A DNA stretch of 64,000 nt. Source: Vibrio xiamenensis (GTDB taxonomy: Bacteria > Pseudomonadota > Gammaproteobacteria > Enterobacterales > Vibrionaceae). The notes under the pieces were generated by a model, which was given only the letters and a program-made list of their open reading frames with translations, did not search any database and was not told where the DNA came from. The DNA is taken from assembly GCF_900100015.1 (NCBI RefSeq), contig NZ_FNDD01000003.1:186001-250000 (forward strand). Reading direction: 5' to 3'. Positions 43,002-53,200 of this stretch are shown piece after piece. The number at the start of each line of letters is the position of its first letter. Position 1 is the stretch's first letter. The position numbers and the translations under genes are program-made.

Positions 43002-44348
43002 ATGAAAAAAGTAAGTGTAATTGCTGCCGCAGTGGCTGCGACTCTCGCTGCAGGTTCCGCGTTCGCAGAAGATAAAGTTCAGCAAGGATGGCAAGTTAAT
43101 GGTTATGGTCACCTTTTGTATAACGTAGGACAATCATTAGCTTTAAATGAAAGCTATGAGCATCGCAGAGATTACCGTGCTGCGGGCACCGCGTTTTCTG
43201 GAAACCCGAACCAAGTAGAATTCACCGTTACACGCGGCGACAATTATGAAAATGGCGCATGGTCTAAGTACGTCCTGAAGACGGAATATGGTAACAACGA
43301 AGGTGGCAATGGTCGTGGTTTCTATGGTTCTTCATCTGGTAACGAAGGTCATCTAGAGACTGGACAACTTGAATTCAAAGAGGCCTATGTTGAGCTTGGC
43401 GATCTTTCTTATTTAAGCGAAGGGACGAGTATTTGGGCGGGTAAACGATACTTGAACCGTCAATCAGGTATTATTACGAAAGAATTCTGGAAGCAATCTT
43501 CTGGTGTTGGTGGCGGTGTCCAATACAACAATACGGGCTTGGCAGTTGTTTCTGCAGACTCTGGTGAAGGCAGCTGTACATCTACGAATGGTAGTGAAGA
43601 TTATTACACTAGCTGTAAGAATACCAACTTAGATGATCAGCAACGTAGTACCACAATGACCTCTGTTGATCTCTATTACTACGGTATGGAAGCGCTCGGC
43701 GGCCGCTTTGATTTTGATGCGAAAATCATGACACGCGCAAATGTTGATGATAGTGATACAGCAGATAGCGGCTATGGCTTAGGTGTTACATACAGCCGTG
43801 ATTACTATGGTTTTGATGGTTGGACTCTAACTGCGGTTACTTACGGTAAAGGTGTTGCAGCTAACCGCGGTATGAACTTCGGTCAGTGGAGTGGCAACTG
43901 GCAAAAAGATGATCAATCTATTTTTGTGACGTCTTACGGTGTTGCTAATGTAACGGATAAGCTTCAATTAGGTACAGAAATCACTTATTGGAATCTTGAT
44001 AACAATGAAACCAACAGTGTATGGGGTTCTGAAGATGGTTTATCTCGCCTGATTGTAGGTGCGACACCTTCTTATAAAGTTAACGATAATTTCCGTATGG
44101 AAGCAACCTTCTCTTATGCGCTAGAAAGTTTAGGAAATGCTTCGGATTGGGGTCGTGAAAGTGCTGACACGAGTTTCTACTCAGCGACTGTTGCACCAGT
44201 ATTTACAGTGAATGCTGATTACTGGGGACGCCCACAGATTAAGCCTTACGTAGCTTATATGTCTTCAAGTGAAAGCAGCTATAAGTGGAGTAACGGCGGT
44301 GATGATTCTGAAGTACGCTTTGGTATTGAAGCTGAGATTTGGTTCTAA
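43002..44348 (+). CDS. lamB: LamB-type maltoporin
   Basis: 448 residues. The signal peptide (MKKVSVIAAAVAATLAAGSAFA) is followed by GWQVNGYGHLLYN. Many beta-strand segments with alternating aromatic residues end in EAEIWF, the outer-membrane C-terminal Phe. It resembles LamB (RYLNRQSGIITKEFWKQSSG) and should form the maltodextrin channel. The start at 43002 is preceded by GGAG. First gene of the lamB-malM pair; a hairpin (44384-44401) separates them. Confidence 0.92.
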   Translation: MKKVSVIAAAVAATLAAGSAFAEDKVQQGWQVNGYGHLLYNVGQSLALNESYEHRRDYRAAGTAFSGNPNQVEFTVTRGDNYENGAWSKYVLKTEYGNNEGGNGRGFYGSSSGNEGHLETGQLEFKEAYVELGDLSYLSEGTSIWAGKRYLNRQSGIITKEFWKQSSGVGGGVQYNNTGLAVVSADSGEGSCTSTNGSEDYYTSCKNTNLDDQQRSTTMTSVDLYYYGMEALGGRFDFDAKIMTRANVDDSDTADSGYGLGVTYSRDYYGFDGWTLTAVTYGKGVAANRGMNFGQWSGNWQKDDQSIFVTSYGVANVTDKLQLGTEITYWNLDNNETNSVWGSEDGLSRLIVGATPSYKVNDNFRMEATFSYALESLGNASDWGRESADTSFYSATVAPVFTVNADYWGRPQIKPYVAYMSSSESSYKWSNGGDDSEVRFGIEAEIWF

Positions 44349-44383
44349 CCAATATCAAGCTACTTCGGGGGTTTGATAATTTA

Positions 44384-44401
44384 GGCAGCCATATGGCTGC
44401 C
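44384..44401 (+). terminator. hairpin between lamB and malM
   Basis: GGCAGCCATATGGCTGCC is a perfect palindrome, followed by CTTTGACTTTTTTT. It probably terminates part of the lamB transcript, giving lower malM expression. Confidence 0.75.
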
Positions 44402-44427
44402 TTTGACTTTTTTTGTAGGAAATGTAT

Positions 44428-45255
44428 ATGAGACGTGTTTTCTTAGCTTTATTGTCAGGGTTTAGTCTGGCCGGATGTTCTTCTCTAGCTACTGATCCAT
44501 ATGCACAATCCGCACAATATTTGCAGTCCATTCCAGTCTGCTGTGAACACATAAATGAATTTAAATGGTCACAACTAACAGAAAACGAAAAACTGAATTT
44601 TGAAATTTCTGAGGCTTCCTCAGTGGGTTTGTTTGGACGGGATAAAAGTTATTTCTCAGCATTTGAGTTATCACCTAAGTCTGGAACCGTGGCTTTAATT
44701 CTGCGTAGTAAAATGGCAGAAGGTCATGTAATAGCTCCTTATGTGCAGTTTTTTGATCAAAAGTTTCAATTACAGAAAGAAATTGCACCGCAAGATTTTT
44801 TAATAAAACATTCGGATGCTCTGACCTATAACCGTTTTGAAATCCAGTTGGATATTGATGCTCAAAATACGCCTTATTTCGTTATTTTTACTAGAGATCA
44901 AAGTGTTGGGAAGAAAATTAGTGTCCCACATCCAGCTCGATTAAGAGCTCAGCAGTCGGGTGAGCCGATGCCAATGGTAACTGATCCGATTTATGTATCT
45001 GCAAATACTGGCCAATTTGAACTGACAGTAACGACGCGGACTTTTTCTAACCGTGCTGTTGCTAAGACCTCAAGCGATCAAGCGCAAAGTGCAATTAAGG
45101 TTCAACCTGATACGCAAAGTTATTATTTTAATGCCATTGAGCAAGCGGTGGCGGCCAATAACCTGCCAAAAGCCTTAAGTTTGCTTGATGAAGCTAAAGC
45201 GCTTGGTGTCGAAGGTGCCCAAGAAGTGTTTATCAAAGCGGTGAACAGTAAATAA
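44428..45255 (+). CDS. malM: maltose-operon periplasmic lipoprotein MalM
   Basis: 275 residues. The signal peptide ends in LAGC (lipobox). The mature part contains MalM features (QSIPVCCEHINEFKW, SYFSAFELSP) and a short C-terminal helical repeat (AVAANNLPKALSLLDEAKAL). MalM is a periplasmic maltose-regulon protein of unclear role. I start at 44428, with AGGAAA 7 nt upstream, rather than 44422. It lies downstream of lamB as in other maltose regulons. Confidence 0.9.
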   Translation: MRRVFLALLSGFSLAGCSSLATDPYAQSAQYLQSIPVCCEHINEFKWSQLTENEKLNFEISEASSVGLFGRDKSYFSAFELSPKSGTVALILRSKMAEGHVIAPYVQFFDQKFQLQKEIAPQDFLIKHSDALTYNRFEIQLDIDAQNTPYFVIFTRDQSVGKKISVPHPARLRAQQSGEPMPMVTDPIYVSANTGQFELTVTTRTFSNRAVAKTSSDQAQSAIKVQPDTQSYYFNAIEQAVAANNLPKALSLLDEAKALGVEGAQEVFIKAVNSK

Positions 45256-45274
45256 GCTTATGAGTTTATTGGCT

Positions 45275-45305
45275 AAAAAAGGCGTTCATGATGAACGCCT
45301 TTTTT
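45275..45305 (+). terminator. terminator of malM (bidirectional)
   Basis: AAAAAAGGCGTTCATGATGAACGCCTTTTTT is close to a perfect palindrome with T-runs, so it can also stop the convergent MalZ-like transcript. Confidence 0.9.
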
Positions 45306-45344
45306 ATTGGGCCGATGCTTTAGCTTGATTATTTCGGCACAGAT

Positions 45345-47195
45345 TTAATCAACGGCGTGCCAAATTTCAAAACTGTGCGGTGCGAGGGTAAGTTCTAACT
45401 CACCGTCGATGACATGGTCTACACCGGGCTGCGCAAAGCGCGAAAATTGGCGGGCAGATGTGCCGATTTGCCAGATTGGCACATTATAAGTCACGGGTTT
45501 ACTTGCCAAATTCATGGCAAAAATCACCCTATCCTCAGATGAGCGACAAACCCGGGCAAACGCCATACCTTGCTCGCCTTGAGCCAGCCATTGAAAATCG
45601 CCCTGTTGCAACGCAGGGTGAGATTTTCGCAGCCTAATCAACCGCTGAAACAGGGTGAAGTGCGGATTTCCTTCCACCTCATGCCAGGGCATGCAGCGCC
45701 GATTGTCAGGGTCAGCACCGCCCGCTAGCGCGACTTCCGTACCGTAATAAAGGCAAGGCGTTCCGACATAGGCAAACAGCAAAGCGCTGGCGATATGGAA
45801 ACGCGTGACATCGTGTTTGACCATTTCGAAAAAACGTGGCGTGTCGTGGCTATCGAGTTGATTGAGCTGCGCCAGTTGGTTAGCCCAAGGAATGGTTGCG
45901 CGCGCCTGATCGAGCCAAAAGCAAAACTCGTGCATGTCGATTTCAATCGGATCGCTGCTGACATCCAAGTTCGCCAATAATGCGCGCAGTGGATGGGCAA
46001 AGCCAAAATAGTTCATCGAACCGTCTTCTTGCTCGCCTTGTAGCCACTGTGTGGCTTCAAAAAAGTGCTCGCCGAGAATGTAGCAGTCAGGGTTAACTTG
46101 CTTGGCTGATTGACGAAACGCTTTGACGTAATGGGCGTTATTTTTTGCCCCTTGTCCTTCGCCCAGCATATGAATGACGTCAAAGCGCCAACCGTCGATG
46201 TGGTATGGGGCTCTTAGCCAATGTTTGATGACCGCATCGTCACTAGCGTAAATAATGTCGCGAACGTCTTGGTTATGAAAGTTGAGCACTGGTAGGGAAT
46301 CGATGCCTTTCCAACCGATATAGCGGTCCGAGTCGCCGTCAAAAAAATAATAATCGCGGTAGGGTGAATCCACAGCTTGATAAGCGCCGATGCTCGGCTG
46401 TTTGCCATCGCGATTAAACCAAGGGTGGTCGGTGGAGGTGTGATTAAACACCGCATCAAGCATCACCCGCATATCACGCTGGTGCAGGTCGGCGCACAAA
46501 GTGGCAAATTGCTGGTTGCCTCCTAGATGCGAGTCCACTTCGAAATAGTCGGTGGTGTCGTATTTGTGATTACTTGGCGCGCTAAAAATTGGGTTGAGAT
46601 ACAGCGCTGTGACGCCAAGGTCTTGCAGGTAATCCAGCTTTTGCTCTACGCCATACAAGTCACCGCCATAAAATTCACAGGCGCCACTGCTTAAGTGATT
46701 GCCAACCGGTGCGCCCCATGTTTTTGCGACCGAGGCTTTACCACCCAGCAGTGAATATTCGCCATCTTTTACTGAAATTTCAGCTTTACCATTGGCAAAG
46801 CGGTCAGGAAAAATCTGGTAAAACACTTGGTTTTTGACCCAGCTTGGCGGCTGCGATTCGGCGTTATATTTGAAATGAAATGCGCGCGCGGGAATTCGGC
46901 GATCGACCCCCTGACCGCTGAGCCAAAATTGCTTTAAGCCGCGCATCAGCTTAAACGTGTAATGGGTTAATGGACTATCCGTATTGAGGGCGATGGTGGC
47001 TTGCCAGTATTGGCAATGCTCGTCGTTGTCGATGGCAGACATTGCCACCAGATACTCTTCGTTATCCGGTTCATGACGAATCAATACGCGATCATAGTGA
47101 TCTTCGCGAGCGGTCACTAGCGTCAGAGTCAAGCTGTGCTCGGAGCGTTTGACCCAGAAGTCACTTTGACCATGATAAACAAACGGTAAGCTCAT
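45345..47195 (-). CDS. malZ: GH13 maltodextrin glucosidase (MalZ-like)
   Basis: 616 residues. An N-terminal beta domain (HDR-like, VKRSEHSLTLTLVTAR) precedes the GH13 barrel: YQIFPDRFANG, LDAVFNHTSTDH, IDGWRFDVIHML, YILGEHF and LDSHDTPRF. This resembles MalZ or neopullulanase. It degrades short maltodextrins from the reducing end. There is no signal peptide, so it acts in the cytosol. Its start overlaps the preceding amylase gene by 4 bp (ATGA), so both are translated from one transcript. Confidence 0.88.
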   Translation of the reverse strand: MSLPFVYHGQSDFWVKRSEHSLTLTLVTAREDHYDRVLIRHEPDNEEYLVAMSAIDNDEHCQYWQATIALNTDSPLTHYTFKLMRGLKQFWLSGQGVDRRIPARAFHFKYNAESQPPSWVKNQVFYQIFPDRFANGKAEISVKDGEYSLLGGKASVAKTWGAPVGNHLSSGACEFYGGDLYGVEQKLDYLQDLGVTALYLNPIFSAPSNHKYDTTDYFEVDSHLGGNQQFATLCADLHQRDMRVMLDAVFNHTSTDHPWFNRDGKQPSIGAYQAVDSPYRDYYFFDGDSDRYIGWKGIDSLPVLNFHNQDVRDIIYASDDAVIKHWLRAPYHIDGWRFDVIHMLGEGQGAKNNAHYVKAFRQSAKQVNPDCYILGEHFFEATQWLQGEQEDGSMNYFGFAHPLRALLANLDVSSDPIEIDMHEFCFWLDQARATIPWANQLAQLNQLDSHDTPRFFEMVKHDVTRFHIASALLFAYVGTPCLYYGTEVALAGGADPDNRRCMPWHEVEGNPHFTLFQRLIRLRKSHPALQQGDFQWLAQGEQGMAFARVCRSSEDRVIFAMNLASKPVTYNVPIWQIGTSARQFSRFAQPGVDHVIDGELELTLAPHSFEIWHAVD

Positions 47196-48976
47196 AATGG
47201 TTCCTTGATAAGTTCGAGATAGCCACAGTAAAGCGGCGGTGCGCTTAGCGCAATGTCACCGCCTTGAGTGGTAACGATAAGTTGCTGCTGCGTATGATTG
47301 AGCGGATCGCTCAGTGCATAGGTTCCTTGGCCTAAGCCCCATTGGCTAAGCATTGTGCTGTTAATATGCAGCGCGAAATCCACGTGGCGTGACGGGTGGA
47401 AGTTGGCCACCACAATCACAACTTGTTCGCGGCTTGAGCGGGCAAATGCAAACAGAGAGTCTTGAATATCCAAGCGTTCGAGCTGTGGGTAATTGTCTGC
47501 GTAGAGATCATGATAATCGCCTTGGAGCGCGCTTGCGCTAACACTCAGATTCAGCAGGGTTTGGTAAAACTCGCGCAATTCGCGCTCAGCCTGGCTCAGC
47601 GCTTCGCCATCGAATTTGCCGTTGTTCATCCAACGCTGGTGGTTGGGTACGCCGATATAATCAAAAATCGAAGTCCGCGAGGGCTGGCCAAATCCCGCGT
47701 GTTCAGCGCCGGGTTCCCCCACTTCTTGACCAAAATACACAAGGTTTGATGAGTTGGATAAACAGCAACTGACCAACATTGCCGGCTTGCCAAGCGTTGG
47801 GTCGCCGGCAAAAGCTGGAGAAGCAATACGCTGTTCGTCATGATTTTCCATAAAATTGAGCAGATAAGGCGCGATCTCGCGTTGACGCCATTCAATATCA
47901 CCGAGGTGGCGCGTCGAATCTCTGCCTTGAACAATGTCTCTAAGCAGGTCATATAGATCAACCTTGTTGTACAACAAATCCATTTTGCCGAGCTGAATAT
48001 AATCGCGATAACGATCGGGTTGGTAGATTTCCGCAATCAGAAGCGTGTTGGGGTGGCGATGTTTGATTGTGCTATTGAGGTAACTCCAGAACTCGACCGG
48101 CACCATTTCCGCCATATCAAAACGAAACCCATCGACGCCTTGCGCTAACCAATACAGCGCAATATCGCGAAATTTCTGCCAAGAGTCGGGCACGGTTTGA
48201 GTCTGCCAAAATTGAAAATGCGCAGCGCAGTCTTGCACTCTAAATGTGTCATCGAGCTGAGTGAAATCGCAGCGACCATCTGGGCGCACGCCGTAATTGA
48301 TTTTTACTGTCTCGTACCAGTCATCAAAATTTGGTCGCGCTTTGGCGGCGCCGTTGCCAGTCCATTTGGCGGGAAATTCGTAGTAAGGCGTATTGCTTAA
48401 TGGGGTAGACGGTGGCTCAAAGCCTGTGGGAAACTGCGGCGGAGTAAAGGTTTGGCCGCCAAGATAGTAGAAATTGTTGTCGCGAGCATACTCTTGGCTG
48501 AGGTCGTCGCCTGCGCCAAAATCGCGCACTCCAGGTGGATTGTTAAGCCCTTGATACACGCGCGCGACATGATTGGGCACGATATCGATGATAACTTTTA
48601 GCCCGGCTTGATGGGTGCGCGCAATTAATTCGGCAAACTCTTGGTTGCGCTGAACGGGATTGGTGGCTAAATCCGGATCCACCGAATAGTAATCTTTTAC
48701 TGCATACGGCGAACCGGCGCGGCCTTTCACCACGCTTGGGTGGTCGCAGCTGATGCCGATATGCCGATAATCGCTGAGCGTTGCGTGGTGCAGCACTCCG
48801 GTATACCAGATATGGGTCGCACCGAGGCGTTTGATGGCGTTAAGCGCTTGCGGGGTAAAGTCGCAAAACTTACCCACGCCATTTTGCTCTGGGGTTCCCC
48901 AAGCTTGGTTCGCGCAGCAGGTGTTACCAAATAGTCGGGTAAAGACTTGGTAAATCGCGTGTTTTGTTGCTGCCAT
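47192..48976 (-). CDS. GH13 alpha-amylase-family protein
   Basis: About 594 residues: AIYQVFTRLFGN, VIIDIVPNHVAR, VDGFRFDMAEMVP, LLIAEIY and FMENHDEQR are the conserved GH13 regions I to IV with catalytic Asp, Glu and Asp. No signal peptide is seen, so the substrate is probably an imported maltodextrin. I start at the ATG at 48976 (AGGAG 11 nt upstream); a TTG at 49000 would add 8 residues. Same operon as the MalZ-like gene, with a 4-bp overlap. Confidence 0.85.
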   Translation of the reverse strand: MAATKHAIYQVFTRLFGNTCCANQAWGTPEQNGVGKFCDFTPQALNAIKRLGATHIWYTGVLHHATLSDYRHIGISCDHPSVVKGRAGSPYAVKDYYSVDPDLATNPVQRNQEFAELIARTHQAGLKVIIDIVPNHVARVYQGLNNPPGVRDFGAGDDLSQEYARDNNFYYLGGQTFTPPQFPTGFEPPSTPLSNTPYYEFPAKWTGNGAAKARPNFDDWYETVKINYGVRPDGRCDFTQLDDTFRVQDCAAHFQFWQTQTVPDSWQKFRDIALYWLAQGVDGFRFDMAEMVPVEFWSYLNSTIKHRHPNTLLIAEIYQPDRYRDYIQLGKMDLLYNKVDLYDLLRDIVQGRDSTRHLGDIEWRQREIAPYLLNFMENHDEQRIASPAFAGDPTLGKPAMLVSCCLSNSSNLVYFGQEVGEPGAEHAGFGQPSRTSIFDYIGVPNHQRWMNNGKFDGEALSQAERELREFYQTLLNLSVSASALQGDYHDLYADNYPQLERLDIQDSLFAFARSSREQVVIVVANFHPSRHVDFALHINSTMLSQWGLGQGTYALSDPLNHTQQQLIVTTQGGDIALSAPPLYCGYLELIKEPL

Positions 48977-49106
48977 GCGCTCGCGTACTCCTGTAGCCAA
49001 TTTGCCATTCTGTTAGGTTAGCTGAGCTTGGCGTTGAAGTGGTCATCCTTTGAGCAACTTTTTGGGGCGTAGGAGTCAGGTGGTGAATATCTGGTGTTGA
49101 AACGTG

Positions 49107-49133
49107 AAAAAACCGAGCATTGGCTCGGCTTTT
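49107..49133 (-). terminator. terminator of nagB
   Basis: CCGAGC-ATTG-GCTCGG, with the minus strand ending in T6. It lies 33 bp after the nagB stop. Confidence 0.8.
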
Positions 49134-49165
49134 CATCTAATCAGTGAGTTAGCTTTTCGTAGTGA

Positions 49166-49966
49166 TTAAAATCCAACAATATTTTGCGCTTCCAACTCAG
49201 AGAAGTATTTGACGGTTTTGACTTTCAATTCCTGAGTTGCTGGCTCGTCGCATACCATGATCGATTTTGGATGCAGCTGCAGCGCAGTGACTGTCCAAAG
49301 GTGGTTCACACAGCCTTCAACTGCGGCTTGTAGAGCCAAGGCTTTGTTATGACCTGTCACCAAAATGAGCACTTCTTCCGCTTCAAGTAAAGTACCAACA
49401 CCGATAGTGAGTGCATACTTAGGAACTTGACTGATATCGCCATCAAAGAAGCGTGAATTCGCAATGCGTGTATCATGAGTCAGAGTTTTGATTCGAGTGC
49501 GTGATGACAGCGATGATGCTGGCTCGTTAAACGCAATGTGACCATCATTACCGACGCCACCCATAAACAGGTGAATTTTGCCGTAAGCTTTGATTTTCTC
49601 TTCATATTCACGGCACTCTTGGTCGTGATCCGCAGTATTGCCGTCAAGCAGGTTAACGTTCTGCTCTTGAATATCAACATGATTGAAGAAGTTGTTAAAC
49701 ATAAACGAGCGGTAAGATTCTGGATGATCCGCTGGCAAACCCACGTATTCGTCCATATTAAAAGTCACCACATGTTTAAAACTGACTTCTCCGGCATTAT
49801 AGAGTTCAATCAAGGCTTTATAAGTGGTTAATGGGGTTCCACCGGTTGGCAAACCCAGTACAAAAGGGCGCTCAGCAGTGGGCTTAAACGCATTGATACG
49901 TTTCGCAATATGCGCTGCAGACCATTTACCTACTTGCTCGGCGTTGTTTAATGGGATAAGTCTCAT
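49166..49966 (-). CDS. nagB: glucosamine-6-phosphate deaminase
   Basis: 266 residues, the family's exact length. Landmarks are [41 protein letters not shown] and [10 protein letters not shown]. It converts GlcN6P to Fru6P and ammonia in amino-sugar catabolism, linking to chitin use (a chitinase gene lies 6 kb away). A NagC-like site lies upstream. Confidence 0.95.
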   Translation of the reverse strand: MRLIPLNNAEQVGKWSAAHIAKRINAFKPTAERPFVLGLPTGGTPLTTYKALIELYNAGEVSFKHVVTFNMDEYVGLPADHPESYRSFMFNNFFNHVDIQEQNVNLLDGNTADHDQECREYEEKIKAYGKIHLFMGGVGNDGHIAFNEPASSLSSRTRIKTLTHDTRIANSRFFDGDISQVPKYALTIGVGTLLEAEEVLILVTGHNKALALQAAVEGCVNHLWTVTALQLHPKSIMVCDEPATQELKVKTVKYFSELEAQNIVGF

Positions 49967-50409
49967 GTGTTGCCCCTAATCGTTAAAATTGAACAATGCT
50001 ATCTATTAATTCGCATTATAAAATAAGTTATCGTGCATGGCTAATATTTTTACAGCGTAACCGAATTTTTCTTCAGGATGAGGCTTTTTGTCGCAAATCT
50101 ATGTGTTCAATTGGCTGTTGGTCTCACGTTTTCGTCATTAAATCGTAACGTAAATTTTTTATTCAAATTAAGCCCGTGTCGCGATGTATCAGTTAACAAG
50201 CTAAACTTTGCAGTGATATGACCGCCTTTGTATGTGACAGTGCTGCAAATTAAACCGATAGATGCTTGATGAGACTCAACGTGGGGCTTGAACCGTATAG
50301 CAGAATCGGGTTTAACTGAATGAATTCAAATCATAAAGCGGCGAATTTTGCTCAATTTTTTCACCTAAGTGCCGATAACTTAACTATTGCAGAGAAATAA
50401 GTATAAAGA
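49967..50409. other. 443-bp intergenic region with a NagC-like site
   Basis: No ORF of note. It holds the nagB promoter and, at 50004-50026, a NagC-like sequence. The rest is unremarkable. Confidence 0.4.
50004..50026 (-). promoter_or_regulatory. possible NagC operator
   Basis: On the minus strand TTATTTT-N7-GAATTAATA resembles NagC sites (TTATTT...AAATAA with a central CG-containing core). It lies 38 bp before nagB. Weak evidence. Confidence 0.35.
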
Positions 50410-51600
50410 ATGGACATTATTGGAATGGCGATAGGCGCGACCGGGCTGGCATTACTTTCGATGTTTGCCTGGATGTTGGTGCTCTCGTTACGCAAAAAAC
50501 GCCTTGAACAAGAGCGAAAAGAGCGCGAAGCTGCCTATCGTAAAACAATAGAAAAACATCGCCAAAAAGAGCGTGAAGAGCGCCTACTTAAAGCTGAAAA
50601 CGGTCATGTTCCGACGATTCTATTTTTGGCCAAAGAAGCCGAGCGTACGAATATTCGCGAAGCGCTGCATTGGTATGGCCGCGCAGCGGCGCTGGATAAC
50701 ATCACTGGCATGTACGGTATTGTGCGTATCAGCGACAAAATGAAAGAAGATTTAGTCCTCAAAGAACAAGCCAAGTATTGGCGCACCTGCATTGCTGCTA
50801 GCGAAGGTAATCTCGATAAAAAATTTGAAATGGGTAAGTCGCTCTATTCTGGGCGCGGTACGGAGCAAAATGTCGAAAAAGCGGTGGAAGTGATCACCGA
50901 AGCCGCCGAGCGTGGTCATGTTGAGTCGATGCTATTTTTAGGCGATTGGCACCGTTCGAAAGAGAACCCGATGCCCGAGCATAGTTTATCATTGCAGTGG
51001 TACAAACGTGCCGCAACGCTAAAAAGTAATCCAGGGCGTTTGAAATATGGGCTGAATTTCCTTCAAGGTGTCGGAACGGCAGTCGATTTTAAACGCGGTA
51101 TTTACTGGGTAGAGCGAGCTGCTGAAAAAGGCCATACCGAAGCCATGTATGAAGCTGGGATAGCATGGATTGACCAAAAACCGAATGGCAATGCGATTGC
51201 TTACATTTGGTTGTTTTTGGCCGCGCAGCTTGGTCACGACAAGTCGCGCCGCAGCCGTGACCAAGTCGCGTTAACCATCGGGGTCGACACCGTAGTGGGC
51301 TTGCAGTCGTTGTCCAAACCTATGTTGCGTAAGCTGCGTGAAAATAAAATTAACAAGCATGCTTTGATTCGCGCGTTGAACAAACTTTATAAGCGTGAGA
51401 TTCCGCTATATGAAGCCACGCCGCTGAGTGGTCAACCTGCGCTTGACTTAGAGAGTGAAGAGGTTTTGCCGCAGACTTTGAATGAAGAGAATGTGCAGCC
51501 AATCAGCGAAGCCGAACAGCCAAACACCAAGCAAGAGATTCCCGCTGAAGCGAAATTGGATTTCTCCAATACGTCGATGGACAAACCTAAACTACCCTAG
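50410..51600 (+). CDS. Sel1-repeat (TPR-like) membrane-anchored protein
   Basis: 396 residues. TM near residues 4-26, followed by a charged coiled coil (KKRLEQERKEREAAYRKT). Residues about 65-300 hold Sel1-like repeats (AERGHVESMLFLGDWHR, AEKGHTEAMYEAGIAW). The C-terminus is acidic and Gln/Pro-rich. The protein probably scaffolds a membrane complex. No partner is obvious; the terminator is shared with the convergent sstT gene. Confidence 0.82.
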   Translation: MDIIGMAIGATGLALLSMFAWMLVLSLRKKRLEQERKEREAAYRKTIEKHRQKEREERLLKAENGHVPTILFLAKEAERTNIREALHWYGRAAALDNITGMYGIVRISDKMKEDLVLKEQAKYWRTCIAASEGNLDKKFEMGKSLYSGRGTEQNVEKAVEVITEAAERGHVESMLFLGDWHRSKENPMPEHSLSLQWYKRAATLKSNPGRLKYGLNFLQGVGTAVDFKRGIYWVERAAEKGHTEAMYEAGIAWIDQKPNGNAIAYIWLFLAAQLGHDKSRRSRDQVALTIGVDTVVGLQSLSKPMLRKLRENKINKHALIRALNKLYKREIPLYEATPLSGQPALDLESEEVLPQTLNEENVQPISEAEQPNTKQEIPAEAKLDFSNTSMDKPKLP

Positions 51601-51635
51601 CATCGCGCGTTTGAAAGCAAGATCGTGAAAAAATA

Positions 51636-51665
51636 AAAAGGCTCGTCATTTGACGAGCCTTTTTA
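51636..51665. terminator. bidirectional terminator between the Sel1 gene and sstT
   Basis: AAAAAGGCTCGTCATTTGACGAGCCTTTTT, a near-perfect palindrome with flanking T- and A-runs. Confidence 0.92.
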
Positions 51666-51682
51666 ATCGAACCGACGGTTAC

Positions 51683-52894
51683 TTACTTCAAATGCTCTGA
51701 CTTACACACCGCTGCAGTAAAGACCACGTCGGTCGAGCTGTTAAGCGCCGTTTCCGCTGAGTCTTGAATCACACCGATAATAAAGCCAACACCCACCACT
51801 TGCATGGCGACTTCGTTTGGAATACCGAATAGACCACATGCAAGAGGAATCAGCAGTAGTGAGCCACCAGCTACGCCAGATGCGCCACACGCCGATACGG
51901 CAGCAACGATGCTAAGTAATAGCGCAGTAAGAATATCAACTTCAATGCCCATGGTGTTTACCGCGGCAAGGGTCAATACCGTAATGGTGATCGCTGCGCC
52001 TGCCATGTTGATGGTTGCACCTAGAGGAATCGACACTGAGTAAGTATCTTCATCAAGATCAAGCTTTTCGCATAGGTTCATGTTAACTGGAATGTTCGCC
52101 GCACTTGAACGGGTAAAGAAGGCGGTCACACCACTTTCACGCAGACATTGGAACACCAACGGATACGGGTTTTGGCCAATTTTGATAAACACAATCAGCG
52201 GGTTGACGATAAGCGCGATAATCAGCATTGCACTTAAAAGCACTGCTAGAAGGTGGGCGTAACTCGCCAGCGCTTCGAAACCTGTGGTTGCCAGTGTTGA
52301 AGCCACTAAGCCAAAGATACCAAACGGCGCAAGGCGAATGATGAAACGCACGATTTGTGATACGCCGTGGCTTAGATCTTCAAATACCGCCTTGGTGGTA
52401 TCAGAGGCATGATGTAGCGCGATACCTAGGCCGATCGCCCAAGCCAAAATACCGATGTAGTTCGCATTCATCAGCGCACTGACTGGGTTATCCACCAGTT
52501 TAAACAGCAGGGTATGTAGAACTTCACCAATGCCTTGCGGTGGTGTCGCGCCTTGCGCGCCAGATACCAAGGTAAGCTCAGTTGGGAATAGGAAGCTCAG
52601 TACAACTGCGGTGACAGCAGCGCTAAAGGTACCGATAAGATAAAGCACTACGATTGGGCGCATGTAAGTGTGTTGGTTTTTCTTTTGATTGGCAATCGAA
52701 GCCGCAACCAAAATAAACACCAAAATTGGCGCGACGGCTTTGAGGGCGCCAACAAACAAGCTACCAAGTAGACCAACGCTGAGCGCAGTATCCGGAGAAT
52801 AAGTCGCGAGTAATGCACCAAGTACAATACCGGCGAGGATTTGCAAAACGAGGTTACCTCGTGCAAATCGGGCGAAAATGTTGTTGCGTTGCAT
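51683..52894 (-). CDS. sstT: serine/threonine:Na+ symporter SstT
   Basis: 403 residues of the DAACS family with about eight to nine hydrophobic segments. Conserved motifs include [14 protein letters not shown] (the serine-rich hairpin) and [17 protein letters not shown]. It imports serine and threonine with Na+. The ATG at 52894 matches the family start [20 protein letters not shown]. Monocistronic. Confidence 0.95.
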   Translation of the reverse strand: MQRNNIFARFARGNLVLQILAGIVLGALLATYSPDTALSVGLLGSLFVGALKAVAPILVFILVAASIANQKKNQHTYMRPIVVLYLIGTFSAAVTAVVLSFLFPTELTLVSGAQGATPPQGIGEVLHTLLFKLVDNPVSALMNANYIGILAWAIGLGIALHHASDTTKAVFEDLSHGVSQIVRFIIRLAPFGIFGLVASTLATTGFEALASYAHLLAVLLSAMLIIALIVNPLIVFIKIGQNPYPLVFQCLRESGVTAFFTRSSAANIPVNMNLCEKLDLDEDTYSVSIPLGATINMAGAAITITVLTLAAVNTMGIEVDILTALLLSIVAAVSACGASGVAGGSLLLIPLACGLFGIPNEVAMQVVGVGFIIGVIQDSAETALNSSTDVVFTAAVCKSEHLK

Positions 52895-53200
52895 AGAATT
52901 ATTCCTGCAGTGAATAGTTTTTCAATTTTTAGTTATCAGAGTCAGAAATGACTAAGGACGCTAATACTATCGTGCTGAAATAATGTGTCTAGATTTTCGT
53001 GATAATTAGTATGAAAAATTATCCAGTATTTAGATATCTGACAAATTGACCAAATGGAAAGTAATTATTGAAATCTAATTTTAATGCCTTAGTTAAGATT
53101 TTTATCTTATTGATATGCAGTGTTTGGCCGATTGTAAGTCATAAAAAAGCCGTTTGCAGTTGGCAAACGGCTTCGCATTATTAAGCACAGTGAATCTGTA
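52895..53200. other. 306-bp intergenic region upstream of sstT
   Basis: AT-rich promoter region for sstT. It includes the terminator of the copper-protein operon at 53143-53173. No ORF was found. Confidence 0.4.
53143..53173 (-). terminator. terminator of the copper-protein operon
   Basis: GCCGTTTGC pairs with GCAAACGGC around an about 5-nt loop; the minus strand then has T6. It lies about 30 bp after the PCuAC gene. Confidence 0.88.
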
